From positions 116,788-180,787 of the forward strand of contig JADJOT010000003.1 of NCBI GenBank assembly GCA_016713625.1: 64,000 nucleotides of DNA, written 5' to 3'. The position numbers were made by a program, and so were the translations under genes. The DNA is from Candidatus Accumulibacter affinis (lineage in GTDB: Bacteria; Pseudomonadota; Gammaproteobacteria; Burkholderiales; Rhodocyclaceae). This document shows, piece after piece, positions 37,433 to 46,452 of the stretch. Under the pieces are notes generated by a model. The model worked only from the letters and a program-made list of their open reading frames with translations, was not told the origin of the DNA and did not search any database. The stretch's first letter is position 1. Every line of letters begins with the position of its first letter.

Positions 37433-37975
37433 GGAAACATCGCTGCTTCGTGGAACGCCGCACCCTTTGCGTCCTTTCCGGAGAGCAAAGGCTCACCGTC
37501 AACCGACCAGTCGATCGCTAAAAACTTGTCATTCCAGATAATGCAACGCTCGTACTCAGGCACCCAGTAGTCGGTAGTTTTGTATAGGAACTCCGCCGCA
37601 TCACTGAGAACAAGAAAGCCGTGCTGCGAAGCCTACAGGGATCCACATTTGTCTCTTGTTTTCTGCACTCAGAACTTCGCCCACCCACTTACCGAACGTA
37701 GGCGAGCTCTTGCGTATGTCCACCGCCACATCAAATACCTCTCCAAGCACGACCCGCACAAGCTTCCCTTGGGGCCGCCTTATTTGGTAGTGCAGGCCAC
37801 GCAGCACGTGTTTAGCCGAACGTGAGTGGTTGTCCTGGACGAACACCACTTCTCCGCCAATGACGGCTTCAAATTCGGTTTGGTTAAAACTCTCGAAAAA
37901 AAAACCGCGGTCGTCCCCGAACACCGTGGGTTCGATCAGCACGACGTCGCGAATGGTTAAAGGAGTTGCTTTCAT
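37429..37975 (-). CDS. rmlC: dTDP-4-dehydrorhamnose 3,5-epimerase, one frameshift near the middle
   Basis: RmlC epimerises the 4-keto-6-deoxyglucose intermediate of dTDP-L-rhamnose. From MKATPLTIRDVVLIEPTVFG (37975), conserved segments are DDRGFFFESF, FVQDNHSRSAKHVLRGLHYQ with the catalytic His, and GEVFDVAVDIRKSSPTFGKW. At GFA the frame slips; the corrected sequence HGFLVLSDAAEFLYKTTDYW, then IIWNDKFLAIDWSVDGEPLL, ends at 37429. The full length of about 182 residues is normal. rmlA lies 252 bp upstream. rmlB and rmlD are not in the window. Confidence 0.92.
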
Positions 37976-38227
37976 TGCTTGGGTGCCGCCTTTCCTGGTT
38001 ATTACCGACTGAAGCACAGCTGACCTGTGATCCTTGGCGCTACGGATTTTCTCCGACAGTTGGTAGTGCGCTCTTCGGTGGCGAAATTACTACCTGCCCT
38101 AAGGATGTTCGCCGTGCGGGTCCGGATGCTTGTCGCCCGGGTGCTGTTGCCAAAGGCCCCCCACGTGGGGCACAACGACGAGATGGCTGGATAGCTTCAC
38201 GGCGTTGTCGGCGGGACTGGGCCATGA

Positions 38228-39117
<890 letters not shown>

Positions 39118-39520
39118 GCAGTGTCTTCCAATCGTGAAAGTTAATCGTCGAGGTCACCAGTAGATGATGTCGCCGGCACAGGTTTTCACCTTGCCTGAGT
39201 AGGTCGCGCGATCGATATGCGCTTCAGGCAGACCGTCACCGCCGCCAACCGAGGTACTCTTCTTCGTCACGCCGTCCCCTGATCGGTGCTGGAGCCGCTA
39301 CCATAGCTACCGCCGTAGCGAAAGAAGCACCATAGGTCCTTTGAACAAGGGTCCTGCAGCGGTGGAATGGATCAAAGCAGCCAATTTGCACACTGCCGCA
39401 AGAATCGGAGCCACGATAAGCTTCCCCCAAAGGGTTGCAAGTTTACCTTGTTTTCTTCCTACCGGGACGTTTCTCGCTTCCTGTGCGGACTCATCTCGCC
39501 TTGAAACGGACTAGCAGCAA
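39118..39520. other. intergenic region upstream of rmlA and tam
   Basis: These 403 bases separate the minus-strand glycan cluster from the plus-strand methyltransferase gene. Short frames occur (39236-39430 minus) without recognisable similarity. Promoters for both directions are expected here, but I cannot assign -35/-10 boxes with confidence. Confidence 0.5.
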
Positions 39521-40282
39521 ATGATTTGGAACTCAGAGCAGTATCTGACATTCGCTGACGCTCGGAAGCGGCCAGCGCTCGATCTTCTGGCGAGGATCGG
39601 CTGCCATTCAGCCAGCGCTATCGTGGACCTCGTTTGCGGGGCCGATAACATCACCCGACTGCTCGCCGAGCCCTGGCCCGCCGCCAGCATTCTCGGCATA
39701 GATAACGACCTGGCAATGCTCACAAGAACCGCCACCACACCTCTACAATCCACTGGCAGCGCGCAGAAATAGGCACCTGGCGGGCCGATTTCCCGCCCGA
39801 CCTGATCTTTTCAAACGCCCTCCTGCACTGGCTCGACGGTCACCCGCACCTGCTGCCCACCCGTCTTGGGCAACTTGCTGCGGGCGGTGTGCTGGAGGTT
39901 CAAATGCCAGCCAACTTCAGCGCGCCGTCACACCGGATCCTGCTCGATCTCGTTGCCGAGGGCACGCTGGCGGGATATGCTCCGCGGCGTGCGTATGGGC
40001 AGTGTCCTGCCGCCAGCGGACTATCATCAGCTCCTGATGCCGCTTTGCCGTCACCTGGGCCTTTGGCAGACCACCTATTGGCAGCTACTGAGCGGCGACG
40101 ATGCCGTCTTCGAGTGGATGAAAGGTACGACGCTGGTTCCGTTTCTGGCTCGGCTCGATACGGCGGTTGGCGAAAAGTTTCTGGGCGAGTATCGGCAGCG
40201 ACTGCGCATCGCCTATCCGCAGCAGACTGAGGTGCAGACGCTGTTCCCGTTCAAGCGAATGTTCTTCGTGGCGCACCGTTGA
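39521..40282 (+). CDS. tam: trans-aconitate 2-methyltransferase-like protein, frameshifted, possibly decayed
   Basis: Tam methylates trans-aconitate, a by-product that inhibits the citrate cycle. The first frame has MIWNSEQYLTFADARKRPAL, the conserved Tam start. Later frames give PPDLIFSNALLHWLDGHPHLL, VLEVQMPANFSAPSHRILLD and, from 39866, LPPADYHQLLMPLCRHLGLW and PFLARLDTAVGEKFLGEYRQ. At least two indels are needed. Unusually, SAM motif I reads DLVCGADNITRLL where DLGCGAGNxTxLL is expected, so two glycines are changed. This could be a real pseudogene and not only sequencing damage. Confidence 0.75.
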
Positions 40283-40285
40283 GTC

Positions 40286-41060
40286 ATGGTGCCGGGCCTC
40301 GACTTCTCGGTGCTACTCACCCTGGCTGTAGCCGCCCTTTTGCCGGTTTTATCGATTGTGGTCGGCGGCGGTGGTCTGATCCAGATCCCTGCGCTGTTCA
40401 ATGCGCTGCCACGCGAACTCCCGGCGACGATTTTCGGTACCAACAAGTTTTCCGAGCGTTTTTGGCACCGGCAACGCGGCCTGGCGTTACGCGCGTCGCG
40501 TCAAAATGCCTTGGCGAACGATGCTGCCGGCGGCTCCTGGCGGCCTTTGTCTGCTCGTATCTGGGCGCAATGGCCGTCGCCTGGATGCCACCCCGCGCTG
40601 CTGCGCCCGTTGATCCTGCTGCTGCTCATCGGCGCCGCCGCCTACACGTTCATGCGCAGCGACTTCGGGGCGATTCATCAGCCCCTGCACAAGGGCAGGC
40701 GGGAGTTTGCGTATGCGCTGTTGTTGGGAGGCGCGATCGGCTTCTACGACGGCTTCTTCGGACCCGGAACGGGCAGTTTCCTGATCTTCCTGTTCATTCG
40801 TTTTTTTGGTTTTGACTTTCTGCATGCCTCGGCGGCATCAAAGTTGTCAATGTGCCACCAACCTGGCTGCGCTTGGCTTCTTTGTCCCACATGGTCACCT
40901 TCTGCCACTGCTTGCGGTGCTGATGGCCGGCTGCAACGTCCTTGGTTCCTTCTTCGGCACACATCTGGCTCTGCGGCATGGCAGTGGTTTCGTCAGGACC
41001 GCTTTCTTATGCGTGGTTGGCGCCTTTATTCTCAAATTTGCCTACGATACCTTCGCTTAG
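40286..41060 (+). CDS. TauE/SafE family membrane permease (sulfite exporter type), frameshifted
   Basis: The fragments show the TauE/SafE repeats: SIVVGGGGLIQIPALFNALP with FGTNKFS in the first half, and FAYALLLGGAIGFYDGFFGPGTGSF, FGFDFLHASAASK and a C-terminal helix pair ending VVGAFILKFAYDTFA in the second. Three frames must be joined, so at least two or three indels are present. The reconstructed size of about 258 residues with 7-8 membrane helices fits the family. It begins 3 bp after tam. The substrate could be sulfite, sulfoacetate or another organosulfur anion. Confidence 0.78.
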
Positions 41061-41339
41061 AGTTGTCTCGCGGTGCGGCGGCTCGCCACCCTGGCGCTGC
41101 ATGAGGCGGTCGAAAGCGTCAAAATCCGCCCGCTTCCAGCGCACATCGCGCACCGCCTGTGCAACATCCACAGAACCGCCTGTTGTCTCCTGATGCGCTT
41201 CTTCAATGATCGAGGCCATCGCAAAGGGCACAGGCGCGCCGCTCGCCTCGCCCTCAACCAAAGCCTGACGCAACGGGATCGCTTTCTGTTCGGGCTCCTC
41301 AGATAGGCGCGGCGGATCGGTGCTTGGAGAATTTTTCAT
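41007..41339 (-). CDS. ParD-like/antitoxin-like small protein
   Basis: This ORF of about 110 residues starts MKNSPSTDPPRLSEEPEQKA (41339; GGAGG lies 8 bases upstream). Its middle, PLRQALVEGEASGAPVPFAM, resembles the C-terminal toxin-binding tail of ParD antitoxins. The N-terminal ribbon-helix-helix expected of ParD is not evident, and the C-terminus (AVRDVRWKRADFDAFDRLMQ) is unlike ParD, so the assignment is weak. It follows vapC by 32 bp on the same strand. Its 3' end overlaps the converging TauE gene by 54 bp. Confidence 0.5.
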   Translation of the reverse strand: MKNSPSTDPPRLSEEPEQKAIPLRQALVEGEASGAPVPFAMASIIEEAHQETTGGSVDVAQAVRDVRWKRADFDAFDRLMQRQGGEPPHRETTLSEGIVGKFENKGANHA

Positions 41340-41371
41340 CGTCATATCCTCCGTAGGAAATCTCCCAGGTG

Positions 41372-41785
41372 TCAAACGCCAAGCAGCACGACGCCAAGCG
41401 CGCCAGCGGCGGCGCGCAACTCTTGATCGAGCGTCGCCAACGGAACCCCGAGCCGTTGCGCTAGTTCAAGATAGGCGGCGTCATAGAGCGTGAGATGACA
41501 GCGCTCGGCAAGGCGCAGCGTGGATGACCACGCAAAATCATCCGTGTCCGGGTCGGTGGTAATGTTGAGCAAGGCAAGGTCAACCAGCCCGCGTCGCGGA
41601 ATGCCGCATCAAATCCGCCCGCGCCGCACCGCCATTTGCAGGCTGTTGGCGACCTCCAAGCGCCAGAGCGCCGGAACATAGGCATGGTCGGCAACCACAT
41701 AGTCCAAGACCTGCTGAATCGGCGGCGTCAGTTCATCCGCGTACACCCAGGCGAGCGTCGCCGAGCTGTCGACGACGATAGTCAT
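41372..41785 (-). CDS. vapC: VapC-type PIN-domain toxin, frameshifted
   Basis: VapC toxins are magnesium-dependent ribonucleases, usually cutting tRNA. Conserved acidic residues are visible across three frames: the first Asp in MTIVVDSSATLAWVYADE (start 41785), the Glu in LWRLEVANSLQMAVRRGRI, then after two indels LTLYDAAYLELAQRLGVPLA (third acid) and TLDQELRAAAGALG. The reconstructed length is about 138 residues. The start overlaps the antitoxin stop (ATGA). If the indels are real the toxin would be inactive, which would relax the need for the antitoxin. Confidence 0.85.
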
Positions 41786-42030
41786 GGGCGACCCTCGTCG
41801 CGATACGCCTTCCACTCCGCCCAGTCGAAGCCGCCAGACACCTTCACGGCGCGTTCACGAATGCGCTGCGCGGCAAGTGCGGCCTTGGCGCGGTCGAAAC
41901 CGGGTTCGGCGGGCACAAGCCGCGCCACGGCCTTGCCGCGCCGGGTGATGAGGACTTCCTCGCCGCTCTCAACCCAATCGAGCAAGGTGCCGAGTTTGTT
42001 CTTGGCCTCGAAGGCTCCGATCTCGCGCAT
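41782..42030 (-). CDS. vapB: Phd/YefM family antitoxin (VapB-type)
   Basis: The 82-residue product starts MREIGAFEAKNKLGTLLDWV and has VLITRRGKAVARLVPA, the Phd/YefM DNA-binding fold. The C-terminal AVKVSGGFDWAEWKAYRDEG is the toxin-neutralising tail. It would bind its own promoter with the toxin. The frame extends upstream to 42063, but the family start is at 42030. It is translationally coupled to vapC by a four-base overlap. Confidence 0.9.
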   Translation of the reverse strand: MREIGAFEAKNKLGTLLDWVESGEEVLITRRGKAVARLVPAEPGFDRAKAALAAQRIRERAVKVSGGFDWAEWKAYRDEGRP

Positions 42031-42583
42031 GATGTTTCTCCCATATAAACAGCTAGACAACAATCTAGCTTATAGCACGGAAGCCTTGGGCGATCAAGGA
42101 TGAAGACTGGTGGCAAAACACTCCCGAGAAAATAGGTTATCAAGAGTAACGGGGCGGGCCACGGACAGCGGGTGAGAAGCTACGGTAGAGGGATCGCAGA
42201 ACCCTCGCCTGAAACGCAGAACTGTTACGCTCCACCTATTCTGCCAAAAGCCTCAGCGGCTGTTTAGCCCCCGTTGCGAAAGTCATTTTTTACTCTCGCT
42301 GCCAAGCCTTGCTAAGACTGGCCTTCACTAGTCATGCGTCAGGGCTGCCCTGACCTCCACCCTCTGCCGTCCGGCGCGCACATGCTGTATTCTGCCAGCG
42401 ACTGCTCGCCCAGCGCGGCCATGGCTGCCACATCGACAAACGTTAATGGTTGGCACACAGGGCGCCGACGGCAAACCGAAGTATTGACGTGCTTACCGGC
42501 GCATGCTCAAAATGGAACCTCCGAGCATGCCACAAGCGGCACGCCCAGCTTCTGCGCTCTGATCAATTTCCCGGGAGACCCCA
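42031..42583. other. 553-base stretch without a recognised gene
   Basis: This region lies between the divergent vapBC operon and the MAPEG gene. The vapBC promoter/operator should be in its first 60-100 bases, where an AT-rich stretch with AGCTAGACAACAATCTAGCT (42047-42066) forms an inverted repeat that could be the antitoxin operator. Short open frames (for example 42334-42693 plus) match nothing I know. Confidence 0.5.
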
Positions 42584-43011
42584 TTGCATCCCCCCATCGT
42601 TTCTGCGTATGCCGCATTGCTGGCGCTACTCTTCATGGCGCTCAGCATCCGCACCTTGCGCCTTCGCCGACAGTTGCGCATCGCCATTGGTGATGCCGGT
42701 AACCCGGCAATGCTGGCGCGATGCGCGTACATTCGAACTTTGCCGAGTACGTTCCGCTGGAGTCTCCCTGCTCGTGTATTTTGTCGAGGTGCAGGGTGCG
42801 CAAGCGACACTGGTACGGTCTTTGCCTGTGCCTGCTGATCGGCCGGCTGGCGCACGCTTTCGGCGTCAGCCAGCCGGACGAGAATTTCAGCTTCCGCGTC
42901 ACGGGAATGGCACTGACCTTTACGGTGCTTTTCTTTTCCTCCGCCTGGCTCCTGATCGCTTTTTCCACGCTGGTCTCGCCTGATCCGTCGTTTTCTGTCG
43001 CTACCGGATGA
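42584..43011 (+). CDS. MAPEG family membrane protein, frameshifted
   Basis: Reading from a TTG at 42584 (GGGAG ribosome site) gives MHPPIVSAYAALLALLFMAL and RTLRLRRQLRIAIGDAGNPA. Other frames then give RVHSNFAEYVPL (the conserved MAPEG RxHxNxxE motif), LCLCLLIGRLAHAFGVSQPD and FRVTGMALTFTVLFFSSAWL. This is the four-helix MAPEG fold related to microsomal glutathione transferases. At least two indels interrupt about 142 codons. The role in bacteria is poorly defined, perhaps lipid peroxide or xenobiotic conjugation. Confidence 0.8.
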
Positions 43012-43085
43012 AACTGGCAGCAGATCCGCCGGTTACTGGCTGGGCGGTTCGTCTGGTGAGTGAGTCCGCCTGAAGGAAATACCGA

Positions 43086-43548
43086 ATGCACAAGGAACTG
43101 CTTCTCCTGGTCCTGCTCGCGCTTGCTGCCGCCTCCTGGGGCGCCTCGTTCTACAAGTGGGTGGACGAAAAGGCGTCACCCATTTCTCGGAATTGCCACC
43201 TCCTGGAGGGAGCACAGGAAGTTCAGAAGCAGGTCAACTCACCGGCACTTCGACGCCGGCAGACGATCCGGCGACCAAGAACTGGCAGGAAAAGGAAACG
43301 GAGTTTCGCAGGCGCCAGATCGACCGTGCAGAGGCGGCCAGGAAGCAGGAGGAGAAGGGAGTCTGCTGCGAAGCACTTCCAGGATCGATGTATGGTGGCC
43401 AGAAGAAGCCTGCGGGATATCGAGAATGCTTCGGCTGTGAGCACCACAAACGATAAGGGGTGAGCGCGTCTATCTGGACGACCAGGCTCGGGCTGCCGAA
43501 ATCCAGCGGCGGAAAAAGGAGATCGAAGCCAATTGCGACGGCAGGTAA
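43086..43548 (+). CDS. DUF4124 domain protein, secreted, frameshifted
   Basis: A signal peptide (MHKELLLLVLLALAAASWGA) is followed by SFYKWVDEK and, in the next frame, GVTHFSELPPPGGSTG, the DUF4124 signature (xYKWVDxxGxxHYSxxPP). A charged helical stretch follows (NWQEKETEFRRRQIDRAEAA). Further frames supply CMVARRSLRDIENASAV, GERVYLDDQARAAEIQRRKK and EIEANCDGR with a stop at 43548. At least three indels are needed for a protein of about 154 residues. It is periplasmic, of unknown function. Confidence 0.8.
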
Positions 43549-43701
43549 TGGCGAGCCGGACGACTTCTAACATGCGCTGACCGAGTCTTGCCGCGATGGT
43601 CGGCGGCCTTGGTAACCCAGAGGAGCAGCCATGAAACAGGTGGCTTGCTGGAACGACGGAAAGCAAGAAGCCCAAGCTTGCGCTTGCTATTCCGATTTTT
43701 T

Positions 43702-43777
43702 TGGTGGGGCGTCAGAGACTTGAACTCTGGACCTACGGATTAAGAGTCCGCTGCTCTACCAACTGAGCTAACGCCCC
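43702..43777 (-). tRNA. tRNA-Lys (anticodon CTT)
   Basis: The reverse strand folds as a standard tRNA: acceptor GGGGCGT/ACGCCCC with encoded CCA, D arm TAGCTCAGTTGGTAGAGCA, anticodon loop CTCTTAA (CTT, lysine AAG codons), T arm GTTCAAGTC. It is 42 bp downstream of the second lysine tRNA and probably co-transcribed with it. Confidence 0.96.
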
Positions 43778-43819
43778 ACGTGGCACCCACTGCACGACGC
43801 AGCAGGCGCCTCTGTCGAC

Positions 43820-43895
43820 TGGTGGGTCGGGTGGGATTCGAACCCACGACCAATGGATTAAAAGTCCACTGCTCTACCGACTGAGCTACCAACCC
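43820..43895 (-). tRNA. tRNA-Lys (anticodon TTT)
   Basis: The reverse strand gives acceptor GGGTTGG/CCGACCC (one T-G pair), encoded CCA, D arm TAGCTCAGTCGGTAGAGCA, anticodon loop CTTTTAA (TTT, lysine AAA codons) and T loop TTCGAAT. It is the 5' member of a two-tRNA unit with tRNA-Lys(CTT). Confidence 0.97.
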
Positions 43896-44015
43896 TGCGA
43901 AGCCGCGAAGTATAGGGAAGGGCCTGAGGAGTGTCAACGCAAGCGGGCGCTTGTGCATCCCGTTGGCCTATCCTCTGGCGGCTGATTCAGATTCCGTCTC
44001 CACAACTGGCCGGGC

Positions 44016-44043
44016 AAAAAAAAGGGCGCCACGCGGGCGCCCC
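44016..44043 (-). terminator. rho-independent terminator of the glnK-amtB operon
   Basis: On the minus strand GGGCGCC-CGCGT-GGCGCCC forms a perfect 7-bp GC stem followed by eight T residues. It starts 28 bp after the amtB stop codon. Confidence 0.88.
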
Positions 44044-44070
44044 AAGGGGAGAGACAAACGCTTACCTTGC

Positions 44071-45541
44071 TCAGTAATGGTAGGCCGATTCACCGTGCGA
44101 GGTGATGTCGAGGCCTTCGCGCTCTTCCTCTTCCGGCACCCGCAGACCAATCACCATGTCGACCAGTTTGAAAGCCACCAGCGACACGACGCCCGACCAG
44201 ACGATCACCGTACCAACACCCCACAACTGGCTGATGACCTGAGCCGTCATGTCGTAATCCCCGACCTTGTTGAGTACGTAGTCATAGACGCCAGTGCCGC
44301 CAAGGGCCGGATCGGCGAAGACACCGGTCAGGATCGCGCCGAGCATGCCGCCGACCCCATGCACGCCAAAGACGTCGAGAGAATCGTCAGCACCGATTAT
44401 TCGCTTCAGCCCATTGACCCCCCACAGGCAGATCACACCCGCCAGCAGGCCAATGGCAATGCCGCCCATGACGCCGACGAAGCCAGCCGCCGGGGTGATC
44501 GCCACCAGGCCGGCCACCGCTCCGGACGCTGCACCGAGCATCGAAGGCTTGCCCTTGATCATCCACTCAGCCAGCATCCAGGACATCGTCGCACACGCCG
44601 TGGCTACCCAGGTATTGACCATCGCCAGTGCTGCGCCACCGCTTGCTTCGAGGGCCGAACCGGCGTTGAAGCCGAACCAGCCGAACCACAGCAGGGAAGC
44701 ACCGATCATGGTGAAGGTCAGGCTGTGCGGAGCCATCGATTCCCGACCGTAGCCAATCCGCTTGCCAATGACGATCGCTCCGATCAGCCCGGCGATGGCG
44801 GCGTTGATGGGCCACCACGGTGCCACCGGCGAAGTCGAGGGGCACCCTTCTGGAACAGGAAACCAGCCGTCTTGGTTGCCGCCTCACCAGCCGCCGCGTC
44901 GGTATAGGCATCAGGACCGGCCCAGTACCACACCATGTGCGCCATCGGCAGGTAGGAGAGCGTGAACCAGATCACCATGAAGACGAGAATCGCGGCAAAT
45001 TTCGCGCGTTCGGCGAAGGCGCCGACGATCAGCCCGCAGGTGATCGCTGCGAAGGCGCCCTGGAAGATGACATAAGCCAGTTCGGAGATGACTACGCCCT
45101 TGCTGAAGGTGGCCGCGACCGAGTCGACGGTAATTCCTTTGAGGAAGACCTTGTCAAGCGCCCCAAAGAAGCTACCACCTTCGGTGAAGGCCAGCGAGTA
45201 GCCGTAGATCACCCAGAGCACGCTGATCAGCGAGAAGGTCACGAAGACCTGCATCAGCACCGAGAGCATGTTCTTGGTACGGACCAGGCCGCCGTAGAAC
45301 AGCGCCAGCCCGGGATCGACATCAGGATGACCAGCGCCGCGCTGGTCATCACCCAGGCGTTGTCGCCCTTGTTGGCAACCAGCACCAACGCTGCCACCGC
45401 CGGTTCCCCACTTGCCGTAGCAGAGGTCGGTGCAGCCGTGGCGGCGGCCGCAGCGGCGGCTGCAGGTTTGTCGTCGGCCCAGGCGGGAGCGCCGATGCTG
45501 ACGGCGCCGAGCAGGGCGAGGATGGCGAATATGCGTTTCAT
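44071..45541 (-). CDS. amtB: ammonium transporter AmtB, frameshifted
   Basis: AmtB is the trimeric ammonium channel of the inner membrane, blocked by GlnK. The N-terminal frame has a signal peptide (MKRIFAILALLGAVSIGAPA), an Ala-rich linker and GDNAWVMTSAALVILMSIPG. The middle frame has SLISVLWVIYGYSLAFTEGG and VGAFAERAKFAAILVFMVIW. The third has INAAIAGLIGAIVIGKRIGY, FGWFGFNAGSALEASG and FGVHGVGGMLGAILTGVFAD with the pore histidine. Three indel sites (near 45300, 44860 and 44815) split about 490 codons. It follows glnK by 10 bp, with GAGGAG before its ATG. A clear terminator follows. Confidence 0.94.
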
Positions 45542-45551
45542 GTCTTGCTCC

Positions 45552-45890
45552 TCACAGTGCTTCTTCACCGGTTTCGCCGGTGCGAATCCGAATGACTTGT
45601 TCAATTGCCGAGATGAAGATCTTGCCGTCGCCGATCTTGCCGGTGCTGGCCGATTTTTCGATGGACTCGATCACCTGTTCGAGCAGGTTGTCGCTGATCG
45701 CCGCTTCGACCTTGACTTTCGGCAGGAAGTCGACAACGTATTCGGCGCCGCGATACAGCTCGGTGTGACCCTTCTGGCGCCCGAAGCCCTTGACTTCCGT
45801 GACGGTGATTCCCTGCACGCCGATCGCCGACAGCGCTTCTCGTACTTCGTCAAGCTTGAAGGGCTTGATGATGGCGGTTACCAGTTTCAT
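45552..45890 (-). CDS. glnK: P-II nitrogen regulatory protein GlnK
   Basis: This 112-residue trimeric signal protein senses 2-oxoglutarate and ATP/ADP and plugs AmtB under nitrogen sufficiency. The start MKLVTAIIKPFKLDEVREAL (45890), the T-loop KGHTELYRGAEYVVDFLPK with the uridylylated Tyr51, and the C-terminal TGKIGDGKIFI signature are all present. It heads the glnK-amtB operon behind a sigma-54 promoter and an NtrC-type site. The frame continues upstream to 46040 without homology. Confidence 0.97.
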   Translation of the reverse strand: MKLVTAIIKPFKLDEVREALSAIGVQGITVTEVKGFGRQKGHTELYRGAEYVVDFLPKVKVEAAISDNLLEQVIESIEKSASTGKIGDGKIFISAIEQVIRIRTGETGEEAL

Positions 45891-45939
45891 GTTGTACTCC
45901 ATGGGTTGGGAGGGGAAAAAAGAAATACTGACTACCCAA

Positions 45940-45958
45940 AAGCACATCCTGTGCCAGC
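45940..45958 (-). promoter_or_regulatory. sigma-54 (-24/-12) promoter of glnK-amtB
   Basis: The minus strand reads CTGGCACAGGATGTGCTTT, against the consensus TGGCACG-N4-TTGCT. The GG at -24 and GC at -12 are conserved with correct spacing. It lies about 50 bases upstream of the glnK ATG, matching nitrogen-limitation control. Confidence 0.82.
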
Positions 45959-46049
45959 ATAGAATTTTGTGATTCTTCAGCGCGTTGCCGGTTGATCGCA
46001 CGCGCAGACGGTGTTTGCTGCACTGCGATGAAGCAGCCATGGAGCACGC

Positions 46050-46066
46050 TGCACCGCGGCGGTGCG
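46050..46066. promoter_or_regulatory. NtrC-type enhancer site
   Basis: TGCACCGCGGCGGTGCG is an almost perfect dyad of the NtrC form TGCACC-N5-GGTGCA. It lies about 95-110 bp upstream of the -24/-12 promoter of glnK, the usual enhancer distance for a sigma-54 activator. It also lies upstream of the divergent ubiK gene. Confidence 0.75.
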
Positions 46067-46138
46067 TTATCTGTCCGACGCTGTGCGTGTGCTACACTCG
46101 AACCATCCGTAAACCATTTGTTCCCCTTGGTGACTGCC

Positions 46139-46384
46139 ATGCTTGACCCCAAATTTTTTGAAGATCTTGGCGCTCGTCTCAGCGCCATCATTGCCGCCAG
46201 TCCGGCCGCCGATATCGAAAAAAACGCGCGCGCGCTGCTGGCTAGCGGCTTTGCCAAGCTCGATCTGGTCAGTCGTGAAGAGTTCGATATCCAGTCGCAG
46301 GTCTTGCAGCGCACCAGGGAAAAACTCAAGGCGCTCGAAGCGCGGCTGGACCGCCTGGAAAACCCGCCGGACCAGCCGGTCTGA
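46139..46384 (+). CDS. ubiK: accessory factor UbiK (BMFP/YqiC family)
   Basis: This 81-residue protein starts MLDPKFFEDLGARLSAIIAA and ends with a coiled coil (SREEFDIQSQVLQRTREKLK, EARLDRLENP), the BMFP-domain pattern. UbiK assists ubiquinone synthesis under aerobic conditions, associating with UbiJ. The ATG at 46139 fits the family; the upstream frame overlaps the glnK promoter region. It is divergent from glnK and lies 68 bp before yifB, as in many proteobacteria. Confidence 0.88.
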   Translation: MLDPKFFEDLGARLSAIIAASPAADIEKNARALLASGFAKLDLVSREEFDIQSQVLQRTREKLKALEARLDRLENPPDQPV

Positions 46385-46452
46385 GGCGGGGCAGCGGCGG
46401 GCGAGCGCTCGTCGCGCCTCGCCGCCGCTGCGCGAATTGCTGATCGCCGCGA

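Noticed and set aside
38156..38173. GC palindrome around CCCCACGTGGGG between rmlC and rmlA
   Set aside because: It contains CACGTG but lacks the flanking parS bases and has no T run for a terminator.
43740..43958. Open frame covering both lysine tRNAs
   Set aside because: The region folds into two complete tRNAs with CCA ends; the frame is incidental.
46018..46040. Second NtrC-like dyad upstream of glnK
   Set aside because: The GCAC and GGTG half-sites nearby have wrong spacing and poor flanks.
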